Of a stretch of DNA of 64,000 nucleotides, positions 16,423 to 26,236 are shown one piece after another. The stretch's first letter is position 1. Each line of letters begins with the position of its first letter. The stretch comes from Defluviitaleaceae bacterium (lineage in GTDB: Bacteria > Bacillota > Clostridia > Lachnospirales > WQUN01). The stretch is from the NCBI GenBank assembly GCA_009777845.1, contig WRLD01000010.1, positions 1-64,000 of the forward strand. The letters are read 5' to 3'. The notes beneath the pieces were generated by a model. The model was not told where the DNA came from, made no database searches, and was given only the letters and a program-made list of their open reading frames with translations. The translations under genes were made by a program, and so were the position numbers.

Positions 16423-18891
16423 ATGAAAGGTCCTTTTACAGAAAAAGCAAAGCAGGCAATCACAAATTCCCAAAACGCCGCCAAGGAGTTTGGTCATTCC
16501 CATGTGGGAACGGAGCATTTACTACTGGGGCTTGCGCGTGTGGCGGACAGCGTAGCCGCCAAGGCGCTGGAAATGCAAAAGGTCACGGCGGAAGGCATTA
16601 AACGCGAGTTGGAAAGCGGTTCAAACATGCCAACCCTAGGCGGCCAAGAGCCGCAGGACTTTACGCCGCGTACCAAGCGCATTTTTGAGGTAAGCCACGC
16701 GGAAGCCCTGCGAATGAAAACAAACTACATCGGCACGGAGCATTTACTGCTCGCGTTGCTAAAAGAGGGCGATTCTGTCGCGTGTACGGTTTTGAACACG
16801 CTTAACGTAAACATACAAAAAATGTATGACGATATTTTGGCGATGCTAGGCGAATCCAACCAGGGCGGCATGATGCCGTTCCCCTTCCCCATTAACCCGC
16901 ACCAAGCCCAACAGCAAAAGGGGCAGAGGAGCAACACGCCCACAATCGACAAATTCAGCCGCGATTTTACGCAAATGGCGAGGGAAAAGCACTTCGACCC
17001 CATTGTGGGGCGCAACAAGGAAACCGAGCGAGTGATTCAAATTCTCAGCCGCCGCACAAAAAATAATCCGTGTCTAGTGGGCGACCCGGGCGTGGGAAAA
17101 ACCGCCATTGCCGAGGGGCTGGCACAGCGTATAGTTTTGGGCGATGTTCCCGAGCCTATGAAGGACAAGCGCGTGCTTGGCTTGGACTTGCCAGGCATGG
17201 TTGCGGGTACAAAGTACCGCGGCGAGTTTGAGGAACGCATTAAGCGCGTTTTGCAGGAAGTAAAAACCAACACGAATGTAATTTTATTTATAGACGAGCT
17301 GCACACGCTTATAGGCGCAGGCGGCGCGGAGGGCGCGCTTGATGCGGCAAATATCCTAAAGCCCGCTCTTTCTCGCGGGGAAATGCAGGTAATCGGCGCG
17401 ACGACCTTGGACGAATACCGCAAGCATATTGAAAAGGATGCGGCGTTGGAACGGCGTTTTCAGCCAGTAATGATTGACGAGCCTACCGAGGACGAGGCAA
17501 TCGACATTTTGCGTGGAATACGCGACAAATACGAAGCGCACCACAACGTAAAAATCACCGAGGATGCAATAATCGCCGCCGTTCAGCTAAGCGCGAGGTA
17601 TATCAGCGACAGGTTTTTGCCCGACAAGGCGATTGACCTCTTGGACGAAACCTCGTCAAGAGTGCGTTTGCGTTCCTATACCGCGCCGCCGAATATAAAA
17701 GCGCTACAGGAACAAATTAACGAGCTGGAAACGGAAAAAGAGGCCGCCATAAAAATAGAGGAATTTGAAAAGGCGGGCTTGTTAAAGCAACGCCAAAATT
17801 CGTTGAAGCAACGCTTGGAAACAGAGGAAAAGCAATGGAAGGACAACTACGAAAAGTCGCATAATATAGTAAATTCTGACGAAATCGCGGACGTTCTCGC
17901 GGCTACTACAGGCGTACCAGTAAAACGCCTACAGCAAGAGGAAGGCAAGCGCCTTATGCAAATGGAGGACACCATTCATAAGCGCGTAATCGGGCAGGAG
18001 GCCGCGGTGAAAACGCTCTCCAAGGCAATCCGCCGCGGACGTGTTGGGCTTAAAAACCCTAACCGCCCGATTGGTTCGTTTTTGTTCCTCGGGCCTACGG
18101 GCGTAGGCAAAACGCACCTTTGCCGCGCGTTGGCGGAGATTTTGTTCGGCGACGAAAACGCGATTATTCGCGTGGATATGTCAGAATATATGGAAAAGCA
18201 TAATATTTCGCGCTTAATCGGCTCGCCGCCAGGCTACGTAGGCTTTGACGACGGCGGACAGCTAAGCGAACGCGTTCGCAGGAAGCCGTATTCCGTGGTT
18301 CTATTTGACGAAATAGAAAAGGCGCACCCCGATGTGTTTAATATTTTGTTGCAGGTTCTGGACGATGGGCATATTACCGATTCGCAGGGGCGTAAAATCA
18401 ACTTCAAAAACACGGTAATCATTATGACCTCCAACGCGGGCGCGCGTTCCATTGTAAACCCCAAAAAGCTAGGGTTTGTTAGCGATGCGGACAAAGACCG
18501 TTCCTACGAGGACATGAAAAAGCTCGTAATGGACGAGGTGAAAAACCTATTCCGCCCCGAGTTTATCAACCGTATAGACGATATTATCGTGTTCCACCCG
18601 CTAGACAATGACGACATCAAAAAAATAACAAACCTCATGCTGGAAGAAACCGCCGCACGCATACAAAAAAACATGGACATTCACCTTATTTACACAAACG
18701 AGCTTTTGGAATATATTGCCAAAGAGGGCTTCGACCAAATGTACGGCGCGCGGCCGCTAAGGCGCGCCATACAAAACAAGGTCGAGGACGAGCTGGCAGA
18801 GGCCATTTTGCAGGGGCGTTTCCGCGAGGGGGATAGGGTACGCGGCGAGGTGGAGGATGGTGGGGTTGTTTTTAAGAAGAAGTGGGATTGA
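16423..18891 (+). CDS. clpC: ATP-dependent Clp protease ATP-binding subunit ClpC
   Basis: An 822-residue Hsp100 unfoldase that works with ClpP and with the McsA/McsB pair. Order: Clp_N double repeat (1-145, with EHLLLGL and EHLLLAL), AAA-1 with Walker A GDPGVGKT near residue 222, the middle domain containing a UVR-like helix ([16 protein letters not shown] near 450), AAA-2 with GPTGVGKT near 557 and the D2-small C-terminal domain. The middle domain length is ClpC-type rather than ClpB-type. The ATG at 16423 has AGGAGG 11 bases upstream. No CtsR heptad repeat was recognised in the spacer. Confidence 0.95.
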   Translation: MKGPFTEKAKQAITNSQNAAKEFGHSHVGTEHLLLGLARVADSVAAKALEMQKVTAEGIKRELESGSNMPTLGGQEPQDFTPRTKRIFEVSHAEALRMKTNYIGTEHLLLALLKEGDSVACTVLNTLNVNIQKMYDDILAMLGESNQGGMMPFPFPINPHQAQQQKGQRSNTPTIDKFSRDFTQMAREKHFDPIVGRNKETERVIQILSRRTKNNPCLVGDPGVGKTAIAEGLAQRIVLGDVPEPMKDKRVLGLDLPGMVAGTKYRGEFEERIKRVLQEVKTNTNVILFIDELHTLIGAGGAEGALDAANILKPALSRGEMQVIGATTLDEYRKHIEKDAALERRFQPVMIDEPTEDEAIDILRGIRDKYEAHHNVKITEDAIIAAVQLSARYISDRFLPDKAIDLLDETSSRVRLRSYTAPPNIKALQEQINELETEKEAAIKIEEFEKAGLLKQRQNSLKQRLETEEKQWKDNYEKSHNIVNSDEIADVLAATTGVPVKRLQQEEGKRLMQMEDTIHKRVIGQEAAVKTLSKAIRRGRVGLKNPNRPIGSFLFLGPTGVGKTHLCRALAEILFGDENAIIRVDMSEYMEKHNISRLIGSPPGYVGFDDGGQLSERVRRKPYSVVLFDEIEKAHPDVFNILLQVLDDGHITDSQGRKINFKNTVIIMTSNAGARSIVNPKKLGFVSDADKDRSYEDMKKLVMDEVKNLFRPEFINRIDDIIVFHPLDNDDIKKITNLMLEETAARIQKNMDIHLIYTNELLEYIAKEGFDQMYGARPLRRAIQNKVEDELAEAILQGRFREGDRVRGEVEDGGVVFKKKWD

Positions 18892-18899
18892 GGGATAAC

Positions 18900-19565
18900 A
18901 TGACAAAAAGACTTGAACTACCCCGCTACACAAGGGGCGAGGAGCTGTTTAACATGATTACACATATAGTAGGCGGCGGGCTTGGGCTTGTGGCTCTTAT
19001 TTCCTGTGTAATCATCGCGGCATATCACCACAATATCATGGGCATAGTCAGCGGACTTATTTACGGCACAACGGTAATTTTGCTGTTCACTATGTCCAGT
19101 ATTTACCACGGCTTAGGCATAGGCACGCCCAAAAAGGTCTTTCGCGTGCTTGACCATTGCACCATATATGTACTGATTGCAGGCTCATACACGCCCGTGC
19201 TTCTCACGCGGTTTAGAGAGGTGTACCCGACAGATGCGTGGATTATGTTCGCCGTCCTGTGGGGGCTTACGATTATCGGCGTTACGCTTACCGCGATTGA
19301 CCGCAAAAAATTCATGCCGTTTTCCATTACTTGCTATCTCGGCATGGGCTGGGTCGCCGTTTTTAGAATACGCAGGCTTATAGAAGTGCTTGGCGCAGAA
19401 TTTTTTGTACTAATACTTATCGGCGGCTTGCTCTATACGCTTGGCGTGATTTTTTATATCGTTGGCAAAAAGAAAAAGTACATGCACTCCGTTTTTCATT
19501 TGTTTGTGAATGTGGCTTCTATTTTACATTCGGTGGCTATCGCGGTGTTTGTTATGCCGGTGTAG
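18900..19565 (+). CDS. Hemolysin III / PAQR-family membrane protein
   Basis: A 221-residue integral membrane protein with seven hydrophobic segments. Family motifs are EELFNMITH at the N-terminus, SSIYHGLG in helix 2, DHCTIYVLIAGSYTPV in helix 3 and HSVFHLFVNVASILHS in the last helix. The conserved Asp and His residues form the metal site known for PAQR proteins. Bacterial function is uncertain; the hemolysin name comes from a Bacillus cereus protein. The ATG at 18900 with GAGGG upstream is chosen over a GTG at 18882 inside clpC. It follows clpC by 8 bp. Confidence 0.88.
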   Translation: MTKRLELPRYTRGEELFNMITHIVGGGLGLVALISCVIIAAYHHNIMGIVSGLIYGTTVILLFTMSSIYHGLGIGTPKKVFRVLDHCTIYVLIAGSYTPVLLTRFREVYPTDAWIMFAVLWGLTIIGVTLTAIDRKKFMPFSITCYLGMGWVAVFRIRRLIEVLGAEFFVLILIGGLLYTLGVIFYIVGKKKKYMHSVFHLFVNVASILHSVAIAVFVMPV

Positions 19566-19574
19566 GGGGGGAAC

Positions 19575-19994
19575 ATGAGCTATATATTTATAACCTGTGA
19601 AACTAATGGCGATGTAGGGCATATCCTGCGTGAAACCTTTTTTCCGTTTAGCGAGAAACTTATAGGACTGAACGCTTCTGATTATGGCACAGAAATTGAC
19701 AGCATATCCATTGTCATGCTTTGTGCTACGCAGGATTTTATTGATTCTGGGTGGCTGAAAGAACGCCGCTATATTAGCTGGAAAAATCGGTTTGCCGATA
19801 TTCGTTTGCAAATTGATTATGCTCGGTTTTTTCATGCCAATGAACGTACTCGGCAGCTATTGGTGGCAAAAAATATTGTTGATTCTATTCGTGTAATTGA
19901 AGCGAGGTCGAGGAAAGGGTTCAAGGGGGAAAAGCTCAGAACGGATATTCTTGGCTTAATCGGGCTTTCGATTGATGAGGTTGGGGCGGTTTAG
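19575..19994 (+). CDS. Hypothetical protein, possibly Imm44-like immunity protein
   Basis: 139 residues, no signal peptide or membrane segment. Pattern features are an N-terminal strand (YIFITCET), a mid-protein SISIVMLC strand, then RLQIDYARFFHANE and a C-terminal GFKGEKLRTDIL. This order resembles polymorphic-toxin immunity proteins of the Imm44 type, but the match is from memory of the pattern and weak. No toxin gene adjoins. It starts 10 bp after the hemolysin III gene with a G-rich ribosome binding site and likely belongs to the same transcript. Confidence 0.5.
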   Translation: MSYIFITCETNGDVGHILRETFFPFSEKLIGLNASDYGTEIDSISIVMLCATQDFIDSGWLKERRYISWKNRFADIRLQIDYARFFHANERTRQLLVAKNIVDSIRVIEARSRKGFKGEKLRTDILGLIGLSIDEVGAV

Positions 19995-20013
19995 GGCGAG
20001 TTGCCGCTAATAT

Positions 20014-20037
20014 AAAAAGGGGCTTTCGCCCCCCTTT
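20014..20037. terminator. Bidirectional terminator
   Basis: A-run, GGGGC stem, TTTC loop, GCCCC and a T-run (AAAAAGGGGC ... CCCCCCTTT) lie between two convergent genes, and the hairpin overlaps the stop of the HtrA gene. Both strands offer a U-tract. Confidence 0.7.
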
Positions 20038-21640
20038 AAAACGTATCCCTCACTATCATTTCAAGCTCGACATTCACAGTAACTGTAAACCGCCCGCCGC
20101 GCAGTATGCGTACCTCTACGATGTCGCCTATTTCCTTGGAGCGGACGGCGGCCTGGAGCTGCGGCATGTCGAAAATGGGCTGGCCGTCAAAGGCGGTGAT
20201 TACGTCGTCGGGCAGAATGTCGGCTCTCTGTGCGGGGCTGTTTTCTTGTACAAATAGTATCAATGCGCCTAGCGCAGGTATGTTCCATTGTCCTGCGCGG
20301 TTTTCGGCATCGTCCGCAAGGCTTACGCCCATTACGCCCATGGCGGGAATACGCTCGTCTGCTACAATTTGTGTCAGAACAGGCACGGCGATATTTGAAG
20401 AAATGCCGTAGCCCATTCCCTCGGACAATGAGCCGTTCATGCCGCTTGTATCCTGGGCTGGGCTAATGGTTATGCCCACGATTTCGCCCTTTGTGTTAAT
20501 GAGCGCGCCGCCGCTGTTGCCATAATTTATGGCGGCATCGGTCTGTAGCACTATGCGCGGCTCGGCTCTGTCGGGGAAACGCACAGGCCGCTCTAGCGCG
20601 CTTATTATGCCGCTTGTCACGGACATTCCGCCGCCAAGGGCGGTGTCGAGCGGGCTTCCTAGGGCGTGTCCTATGGCAAGCACGGTGTCGCCGATTTTCA
20701 TTTGGTCGGAATCGCCAAACGCCGCAAACGCAATATTGTCAATTCCTTCCTGTAAAAGCGCGTGCTTTTCTACATATAAAACCGCCAAATCGTGGCTTCT
20801 GTCGTCGCCCACAGGGCGTGCAGAAATCGGCTCGCTATCGCCGATTGTAATATCCCAGCGTTGGCCGCCGCGTACCACATGTAAATTTGTGGCAATATAA
20901 ATTCTGTCGTCGGTATCCGCAAAAATAATGCCCGAGCCGTGGCTTGTTTGGGCGGTTCTAGTGCTACGCGAATCCTGCTCGCGATAGGTAATAATACCCA
21001 CCACGGAGGGCGTGACAAGCTCTAGCATGTCGGAAAGTGTCGCCACAGCAGGCTCTTGGGTCTGTGCGATTGGCTCGAAAATATAAGAATTGCTTGTAAG
21101 CGAGGTGTCGCCCTGCGTAAGTTCAACTGCTTCCTGGCGGTTAAAATACGCCCAGCCCGCGCCTATGCCTACGCCCAACATTCCCGTACCTAGCGTGCAA
21201 ATTAGTAATAACGCCGCCACTAGCCCCGATTTTTTGGGGGTGGTGTGGGGGGTGTGGTGGCGTGATGGCGATACTTGTTGTTCTGTTTGGTATTGCGAGG
21301 GGGTGTATTGTTGGGGTGTGTATTGCGGGGAATCGTCTTGGGTGTATTGTTGAGGTGTGTATTGTGGGAAATCGTCTTGGGTGTATTGTTGAGGGGCGTA
21401 TTGTGGGAAATCGTCTTGGGTGTATTCATCTTCAACGAAAATGAATGGCGGGGCAGTGGGTGCAACACTTGGGGCTATTGCCCCCGAGAATGGGTCTAGC
21501 ACGGCTTGTGTGTCTTTTTGTGCTTCATGTTGCATCTCTTTTTGTGCTTCCTGCTGCATCTCTCTCTGTATTTCCTGCTGAATTTTGTCTATTTCGGTCA
21601 AACCGAACAGGTGAAAAACCTTATTAGAATTATCGTCCAA
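20036..21640 (-). CDS. HtrA/DegP-type membrane-anchored serine protease with PDZ domain
   Basis: A 534-residue trypsin-like protease with one C-terminal PDZ domain. Catalytic triad by motif: His254 (ATNLHVV), Asp284 (SHDLAVLYV) and Ser376 (GNSGGALIN). A single transmembrane helix at about 141-165 would leave a 140-residue cytoplasmic N-terminus. That tail has a Q/E-rich helix (residues 20-50) and imperfect 13-residue repeats (YTQDDFPQYTPQQ, about 72-120), unusual for the family. The likely start is TTG at 21640, nine bases after GGAGG; a GTG at 21649 lies inside that site. HtrA proteins degrade or refold misfolded exported proteins. Divergent from the chemoreceptor gene. Confidence 0.9.
   Translation of the reverse strand: MDDNSNKVFHLFGLTEIDKIQQEIQREMQQEAQKEMQHEAQKDTQAVLDPFSGAIAPSVAPTAPPFIFVEDEYTQDDFPQYAPQQYTQDDFPQYTPQQYTQDDSPQYTPQQYTPSQYQTEQQVSPSRHHTPHTTPKKSGLVAALLLICTLGTGMLGVGIGAGWAYFNRQEAVELTQGDTSLTSNSYIFEPIAQTQEPAVATLSDMLELVTPSVVGIITYREQDSRSTRTAQTSHGSGIIFADTDDRIYIATNLHVVRGGQRWDITIGDSEPISARPVGDDRSHDLAVLYVEKHALLQEGIDNIAFAAFGDSDQMKIGDTVLAIGHALGSPLDTALGGGMSVTSGIISALERPVRFPDRAEPRIVLQTDAAINYGNSGGALINTKGEIVGITISPAQDTSGMNGSLSEGMGYGISSNIAVPVLTQIVADERIPAMGVMGVSLADDAENRAGQWNIPALGALILFVQENSPAQRADILPDDVITAFDGQPIFDMPQLQAAVRSKEIGDIVEVRILRGGRFTVTVNVELEMIVRDTF
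21270..21430. repeat. 39-bp tandem repeats in the HtrA N-terminal tail
   Basis: Three to four copies of a 39-bp unit coding for QYTPQQYTQDDFP-like 13-residue repeats; neighbouring copies differ by only a few bases, suggesting copy-number change by slippage or unequal exchange. The frame is kept. Confidence 0.75.
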
Positions 21641-21748
21641 AAAAAACACCTCCGTAGGGTACTTGGGGCGTACAATCCGCTTTCTATTTTTGCATATGAA
21701 CGCTGTTCTGTCAATCTAAGAGGTATTGCCAATCGCCTCAAATAAGTA

Positions 21749-21777
21749 TTGCCAATACCATATATATTACGTATGAT
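21749..21777 (+). promoter_or_regulatory. Sigma-A-type promoter of the chemoreceptor gene
   Basis: TTGCCA (21749-21754) and TATGAT (21772-21777) are spaced 17 bp apart and lie 45 bp before the start codon. The -35 box falls inside GTATTGCCAATAC, a near-palindrome; a partial second copy (GTATTGCCAAT) starts at 21723. A repressor or activator site is possible. Confidence 0.55.
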
Positions 21778-21822
21778 AAGCATACAGTATAAAACATAAA
21801 ATATAAAAAAGGAGGCTTTAAT

Positions 21823-24024
21823 ATGTCCGTTAGAAAAATGTACAATATTTCCATTGCACTAGTGGTGGTGTTACTGGCAATAACCTTTATTCTGCTTGGG
21901 TTTGTTGTTAGTCTACGAAAGCAATCGGAGGCGTTGCAGGCAGACGGCGATGCGTTGATTTCCGCCAGCTATGATGTGCTTAACACAAACAATCAGCTAA
22001 TAAGGCTAATACGCCGCTATGTGGAAACGCAGGATAAAACGTATTCAAACGAATATGATGCCGCATGGGACAGCATGGCGGAAAAAATGGACAATTTACT
22101 TAGCTTTAGAATGACTGCTGCCGAAAAAAGGCTGCTCGACCTAATGACGGCGGCAAACGACGACTTGGGCGCGACCGAGGAGCAGGCGTTGGAGTTTTTG
22201 GAGGTTGGCGATTATTCCTCGGCGTATGCCGTTATTTCGAGCAATGAATACGCCGATAACGATATAAAGCTCGTAGATGCCACGCAGGCGTTGATTGATT
22301 CGTTACATGAACGAACAACAAGCGAAACGGGGCAAATTCAAGCCAAAATCAATATGCTTTTGGCAATCCAGGTATCGCTCATGGTGGTATTTCTTGTATT
22401 GCTTGCGGCGCTTCAATATAAACAGCGTAAGGCGGTTTTAATTCCGATTCGCTACCTTATGTCGCTTGTTTCTGATGTTTCCCATGGAAATATAAATGTG
22501 AATATCGACAATTCGCTAGTGACAAATAACGAAATAGGACAATTAGTAAGCGACACCTACCTACTAATTGATGTAATAAAAACAATCGTAAGCGATTTAT
22601 CGGTAATAGACCGCGAAATAAACGTAAACGGCGACTTCGAGTACAGAATAGACACGACAAAATATAGCGGCTCGTACAAGGAGGTTGTAACCACCGTAAA
22701 CCACACGGTAGACGGCGTTATGTCGGACATAGCCGAGGTTTTGCGCGCCACAACCGCAATAAGCGAGGGCAAGGACAGCAATATCAAGAGCTTCCCAGGC
22801 AAAAAAATTGTGCTTACCCAGCAGTTTGGGGCATTTGAAAAAATTCTCAATAATGTACTCGCCGATGTAATGACGCTGTCAAAAAGTGTCGCAGAGGGCG
22901 AGCTTCACGTTTCCATTGATACGTCCAAATATAAGGGCGGCTGGGGCGAGCTAATGACAAGCCTCAACGGCATTGTTCACGCCGTAGACGAGCCGCTTTC
23001 GGCGATTAAGCGTTCGTTGGAGGAAATGTCAGAGGGCGACTTTGAATCTCGAATGAACGACAGCTACAAGGGCGTGTTTGACGATGTAAAGCGCGCCGTT
23101 CACACAACCGAGGCGACAACACTTTCATATATAAGCGAAATAGCAGAGGTGCTTACCGCCATTTCCAAGGGCGATTTAACCGCTTCTATCAAGCAAAACT
23201 ACATGGGAAGCTACTCGCCGATTAAAACCGCGCTCGAAGCCATTTTAAACTCGCTGAACCAAACCATGAGCGAAATAAACGCCTCGGCAGACCATGTTTT
23301 GTCGGGCGCAACGCAAATTTCCAGGAGCGCGGTTTCCCTCGCAGACGGCACGTCCAAGCAAGCAAGCGCGATTGAGGAGCTAACCGCAACAATTGAAACA
23401 ATCAACGAAAAAACCCTGCTAAACACAGAAAACGCAAACGCCGCAAACGAGCTGGCAATGCAATCTACAGAAAACGCAAACAACGGAAGCGCGGCAATGC
23501 AGACCATGAGCGTGTCCATGGACAGCATAAAGGAATCCTCGCTGGGAATTTCCAAAATAATCAAGTCAATTGAGGATATTGCGTTCCAAACAAACCTGCT
23601 CGCACTAAACGCCGCCGTAGAAGCCGCGCGCGCAGGCGAGCATGGCAAGGGCTTTGCAGTCGTGGCAGAGGAAGTGCGTACCCTAGCGGCAAGAAGCCAG
23701 TCCTCCGCCCACGACACAACCGCGCTGATTGCCGATTCCGGCCAAAAGGTAAGCCACGGAACATCTGCGGCACAGGCAACAGAAAAGTCGCTGGGAATAA
23801 TTGTGGACGACATACGCAAAATTTCCGACATAATTTCCGAAATTTCCGCCATGTCGCAAGGGCAGGCGGATTCCATTTCACAAATTAACACAGGTATAAA
23901 CGAGATTGCCCGCGTGGTACAGGACAACGCCGCCACGTCGGAGGAAACCGCAGCGGCCTCGGAGGAGCTGAACTCGCAAGCGGAGGTTTTGAAGGGGTTG
24001 GTTTCGTTTTTTCGGTTGAGGTGA
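21823..24024 (+). CDS. Methyl-accepting chemotaxis protein with tandem HAMP domains
   Basis: 733 residues. TM1 is at about 8-30, a mainly helical periplasmic-side sensor at 31-180, and TM2 at about 183-203. Several HAMP-like units follow (repeated I..GD...I pattern between about 205 and 500), then the cytoplasmic signalling hairpin with the conserved tip [20 protein letters not shown] near residue 590. There is no C-terminal CheR/CheB-binding pentapeptide. It should pass an external signal to CheA/CheW. No other chemotaxis or flagellar gene is in the window. AAGGAGGC precedes the ATG. Confidence 0.93.
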   Translation: MSVRKMYNISIALVVVLLAITFILLGFVVSLRKQSEALQADGDALISASYDVLNTNNQLIRLIRRYVETQDKTYSNEYDAAWDSMAEKMDNLLSFRMTAAEKRLLDLMTAANDDLGATEEQALEFLEVGDYSSAYAVISSNEYADNDIKLVDATQALIDSLHERTTSETGQIQAKINMLLAIQVSLMVVFLVLLAALQYKQRKAVLIPIRYLMSLVSDVSHGNINVNIDNSLVTNNEIGQLVSDTYLLIDVIKTIVSDLSVIDREINVNGDFEYRIDTTKYSGSYKEVVTTVNHTVDGVMSDIAEVLRATTAISEGKDSNIKSFPGKKIVLTQQFGAFEKILNNVLADVMTLSKSVAEGELHVSIDTSKYKGGWGELMTSLNGIVHAVDEPLSAIKRSLEEMSEGDFESRMNDSYKGVFDDVKRAVHTTEATTLSYISEIAEVLTAISKGDLTASIKQNYMGSYSPIKTALEAILNSLNQTMSEINASADHVLSGATQISRSAVSLADGTSKQASAIEELTATIETINEKTLLNTENANAANELAMQSTENANNGSAAMQTMSVSMDSIKESSLGISKIIKSIEDIAFQTNLLALNAAVEAARAGEHGKGFAVVAEEVRTLAARSQSSAHDTTALIADSGQKVSHGTSAAQATEKSLGIIVDDIRKISDIISEISAMSQGQADSISQINTGINEIARVVQDNAATSEETAAASEELNSQAEVLKGLVSFFRLR

Positions 24025-24029
24025 GGTGT

Positions 24030-24400
24030 GGAGTGCGGATTTTTGGGGATTTAGCGGATTTTCGCGGATTTTCGCACGACAAACGTGCGAGGTCTAAATA
24101 TGTGGATTAAACGCTGATTTGGCGGATTTTCACGGATTTACGCGGATTGGCTCGTGGGAAAATCCAGTTATGCGGCACGGCAAAACCGCAGAAAACACGG
24201 TTTTCCGCTACCGTGCCTATTCGTGGTTTTAATCTGAGCTTAGTATTATAGTTGTTTAAGCTAAAACAACTATAGCCCGTGGAAAAATCCGCGTAAATCT
24301 GCGTAAATCCGCCAAATCCGCGTTTAATCGCTCTTAAAACAGAAAGGCTACACGCCTTTGCCTTTCGTGCGTTTACCGTACAGATTTTCGCGGATTTAAA
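24030..24400. repeat. Repeat B blocks flanking two hairpins
   Basis: GCGGATTTTCGCGGATTTTC-type units (24050-24135) and reverse-complement units (24275-24330) bracket two other hairpins: GGCACGG...CCGTGCC with an inner AAAACCG/CGGTTTT pair (about 24171-24216), and TATAGTTGTTT/AAACAACTATA (24247-24257 and 24264-24274). No gene in 24025-24472. Confidence 0.6.
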
Positions 24401-24472
24401 AACAACGTCATACTTGTAATATAAAATCGCACATGAAAAATCGCCAAAGGCGAATCAAAGGAGTTATAAATT

Positions 24473-26116
24473 ATGAAAAAAAACAAAGTAATTACATTAT
24501 TTGCGTTTTTACTAACAATGATGATTGTGGCACTATCAAGCTGTTCTAAACAACAAAGCCCACCAGAACCCACAGCAAGCCCAACAGAAACCACCCCAAA
24601 TTTGACACAACCCACACCAACCCCACCAGAACAACCCACAACAGAAATTATTATCCTGCACACAAATGACACACACGGGCGCATTGTCGGCAACGATTCC
24701 GACATCATAGGCATAGACCATGTGGCGGCAATCCGCAAAAACACGCCGAACTCTATCCTGCTAGACGCAGGCGATACCTTGCACGGCTTGCCAATCGCCA
24801 CACTAAGCAGGGGCGCGGACATCGCCGCTCTAATGAAAGCCGCAGGCTACAACGCAATGACCGTGGGCAACCATGAATTTAATTACGGCTGGGAACGGCT
24901 CGCGGAGCTGCGAGAGCTTGCGGGCTTTCCGTTTCTTGCTTCCAATGTAACAAAAGAGGACGGCGCGCCGTATTTGGACGATACAACAATCATTGAGGTG
25001 GACGGCGTAAAAATCGGGCTGTTTGGGGTCACGACCGAGGCTACGGCACATTCCGCTATGCCAGAATACGTGGCGGGGCTTGCGTTTGCCGACCCTGTAG
25101 CGGCCGCAAGGGACAGTGCGGCGTTGTTGCAATCGCAGGGCGTGCATATAATCGTGGCAATTTGCCATTTGGGAAGCGAGCCGTACAATGGAACGCTTTC
25201 GGCGCAGCTTGCCCACGAAGTACCCGAAATTGACGTAATCATTGACGGACACAGCCACACAGGGGGGGCATGGTCAGAAAACGGCGTGCTGATTGTGCAA
25301 GCGGGGGATTATGGAAGCAGCTTAGGCAAGGTGGCAATCGCAGTTGAAAACGGACAAATAGTGTCAAAAACCGCCGCGCTAATTGATTTCGGGGAAGCGC
25401 GAATCACCGCCCCCGACGAAGCTGTCGCGGCATTGCTAAACGACATCACCGAAAATCTTAATATCGTGTTAAGTGAAGCCGTAGGCGAATCAAGCACGGA
25501 AATGTCAAGCGAGAGGGCCCCAGGGGTTCGCACACAGGAAATGCCGCTCGGCAATCTTGTCGCTGACGCGTATAGGGAAGCGGCGGGCGCAGACATTGCA
25601 ATCGCCAACGGCGGCGACATTCGCGCCGACCTCATGTCGGGCGTAGTGACAAAAGGTGACATAATCAGCATTCTGCCCTTCGGCAATACACTAATGCTCA
25701 AAACGGTTACGCCCGCCCTGCTACGCGAAATCCTCGAAAACGGCGTAAGCGGCATAGTCGCGGACGAGAACGGAGAAATCGACCACGAACAATCGCCGCA
25801 AGGGCGGTTTTTGCAGGTGTCGGGCTTTAGCTTTAGCTACGAGCCAGCCGCGCCAGAGGGCGAGCGTGTGCGTTCGATTACGCTCGACGACGGCAGTAGC
25901 CTGTCGTTGGACGACAATACAACGACCCTCACCATTGCTGGCTCTAACTATGTAATGACTGGCGGCGATTTTTATACCATGCTAGGCGAATTGCCCGTAG
26001 AGCGCGAGCTTGGCACTGCCGACGAGGCACTTGCGGCGTATGTCGCGAGGTATTCGCCTGTTGCGGATTTGGGTGTGGGTAGGATTGTTGTGGGTGTGGG
26101 GGCAGGGCTAGAGTAG
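24473..26116 (+). CDS. 5'-nucleotidase / 2',3'-cyclic-nucleotide phosphodiesterase lipoprotein
   Basis: A 547-residue surface lipoprotein of the UshA/YfkN family. It has a lipobox (ALSSC, Cys near residue 23), a Pro/Thr-rich spacer to about residue 58, then the metallophosphatase domain: HTNDTHGR, DAGDTLHG, GNHEFNYG, and DGHSHTGG with its metal-binding histidines. The 5_nucleotid_C domain follows (LGNLVADAYREAAGADIAIANGGDIR begins near 360). It removes phosphate from extracellular nucleotides for nucleoside or phosphate scavenging. AAAGGAG precedes the ATG. A promoter for the next gene begins a few bases after its stop. Confidence 0.92.
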   Translation: MKKNKVITLFAFLLTMMIVALSSCSKQQSPPEPTASPTETTPNLTQPTPTPPEQPTTEIIILHTNDTHGRIVGNDSDIIGIDHVAAIRKNTPNSILLDAGDTLHGLPIATLSRGADIAALMKAAGYNAMTVGNHEFNYGWERLAELRELAGFPFLASNVTKEDGAPYLDDTTIIEVDGVKIGLFGVTTEATAHSAMPEYVAGLAFADPVAAARDSAALLQSQGVHIIVAICHLGSEPYNGTLSAQLAHEVPEIDVIIDGHSHTGGAWSENGVLIVQAGDYGSSLGKVAIAVENGQIVSKTAALIDFGEARITAPDEAVAALLNDITENLNIVLSEAVGESSTEMSSERAPGVRTQEMPLGNLVADAYREAAGADIAIANGGDIRADLMSGVVTKGDIISILPFGNTLMLKTVTPALLREILENGVSGIVADENGEIDHEQSPQGRFLQVSGFSFSYEPAAPEGERVRSITLDDGSSLSLDDNTTTLTIAGSNYVMTGGDFYTMLGELPVERELGTADEALAAYVARYSPVADLGVGRIVVGVGAGLE

Positions 26117-26119
26117 CTA

Positions 26120-26148
26120 TTGCCGTGGGGGACAAGTAAGGTTATAAT
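26120..26148 (+). promoter_or_regulatory. Sigma-A-type promoter of the isomerase-like gene
   Basis: TTGCCG (26120-26125) and a perfect TATAAT (26143-26148) with a 17-bp spacer. Transcription would begin close to 26155, just before hairpin element D, so the element would form the 5' leader of the mRNA. Confidence 0.55.
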
Positions 26149-26161
26149 ACCCCTATCCAAG

Positions 26162-26220
26162 AAGCAGGCAGTAAGGTGTTGTCTAAGCGATTTTCTTAGA
26201 CAACACAGCACGCCGACCAA
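26162..26220. repeat. Hairpin element D, stand-alone copy
   Basis: Same 58-bp element as at 43-101 and 27593-27650, with two base changes in the loop region and one at the stem base. Here it is not inside repeat A. It is followed immediately by the ribosome binding site of the next gene and lies in its predicted mRNA leader. Confidence 0.7.
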
Positions 26221-26236
26221 AACGGAGGTCATTCCC

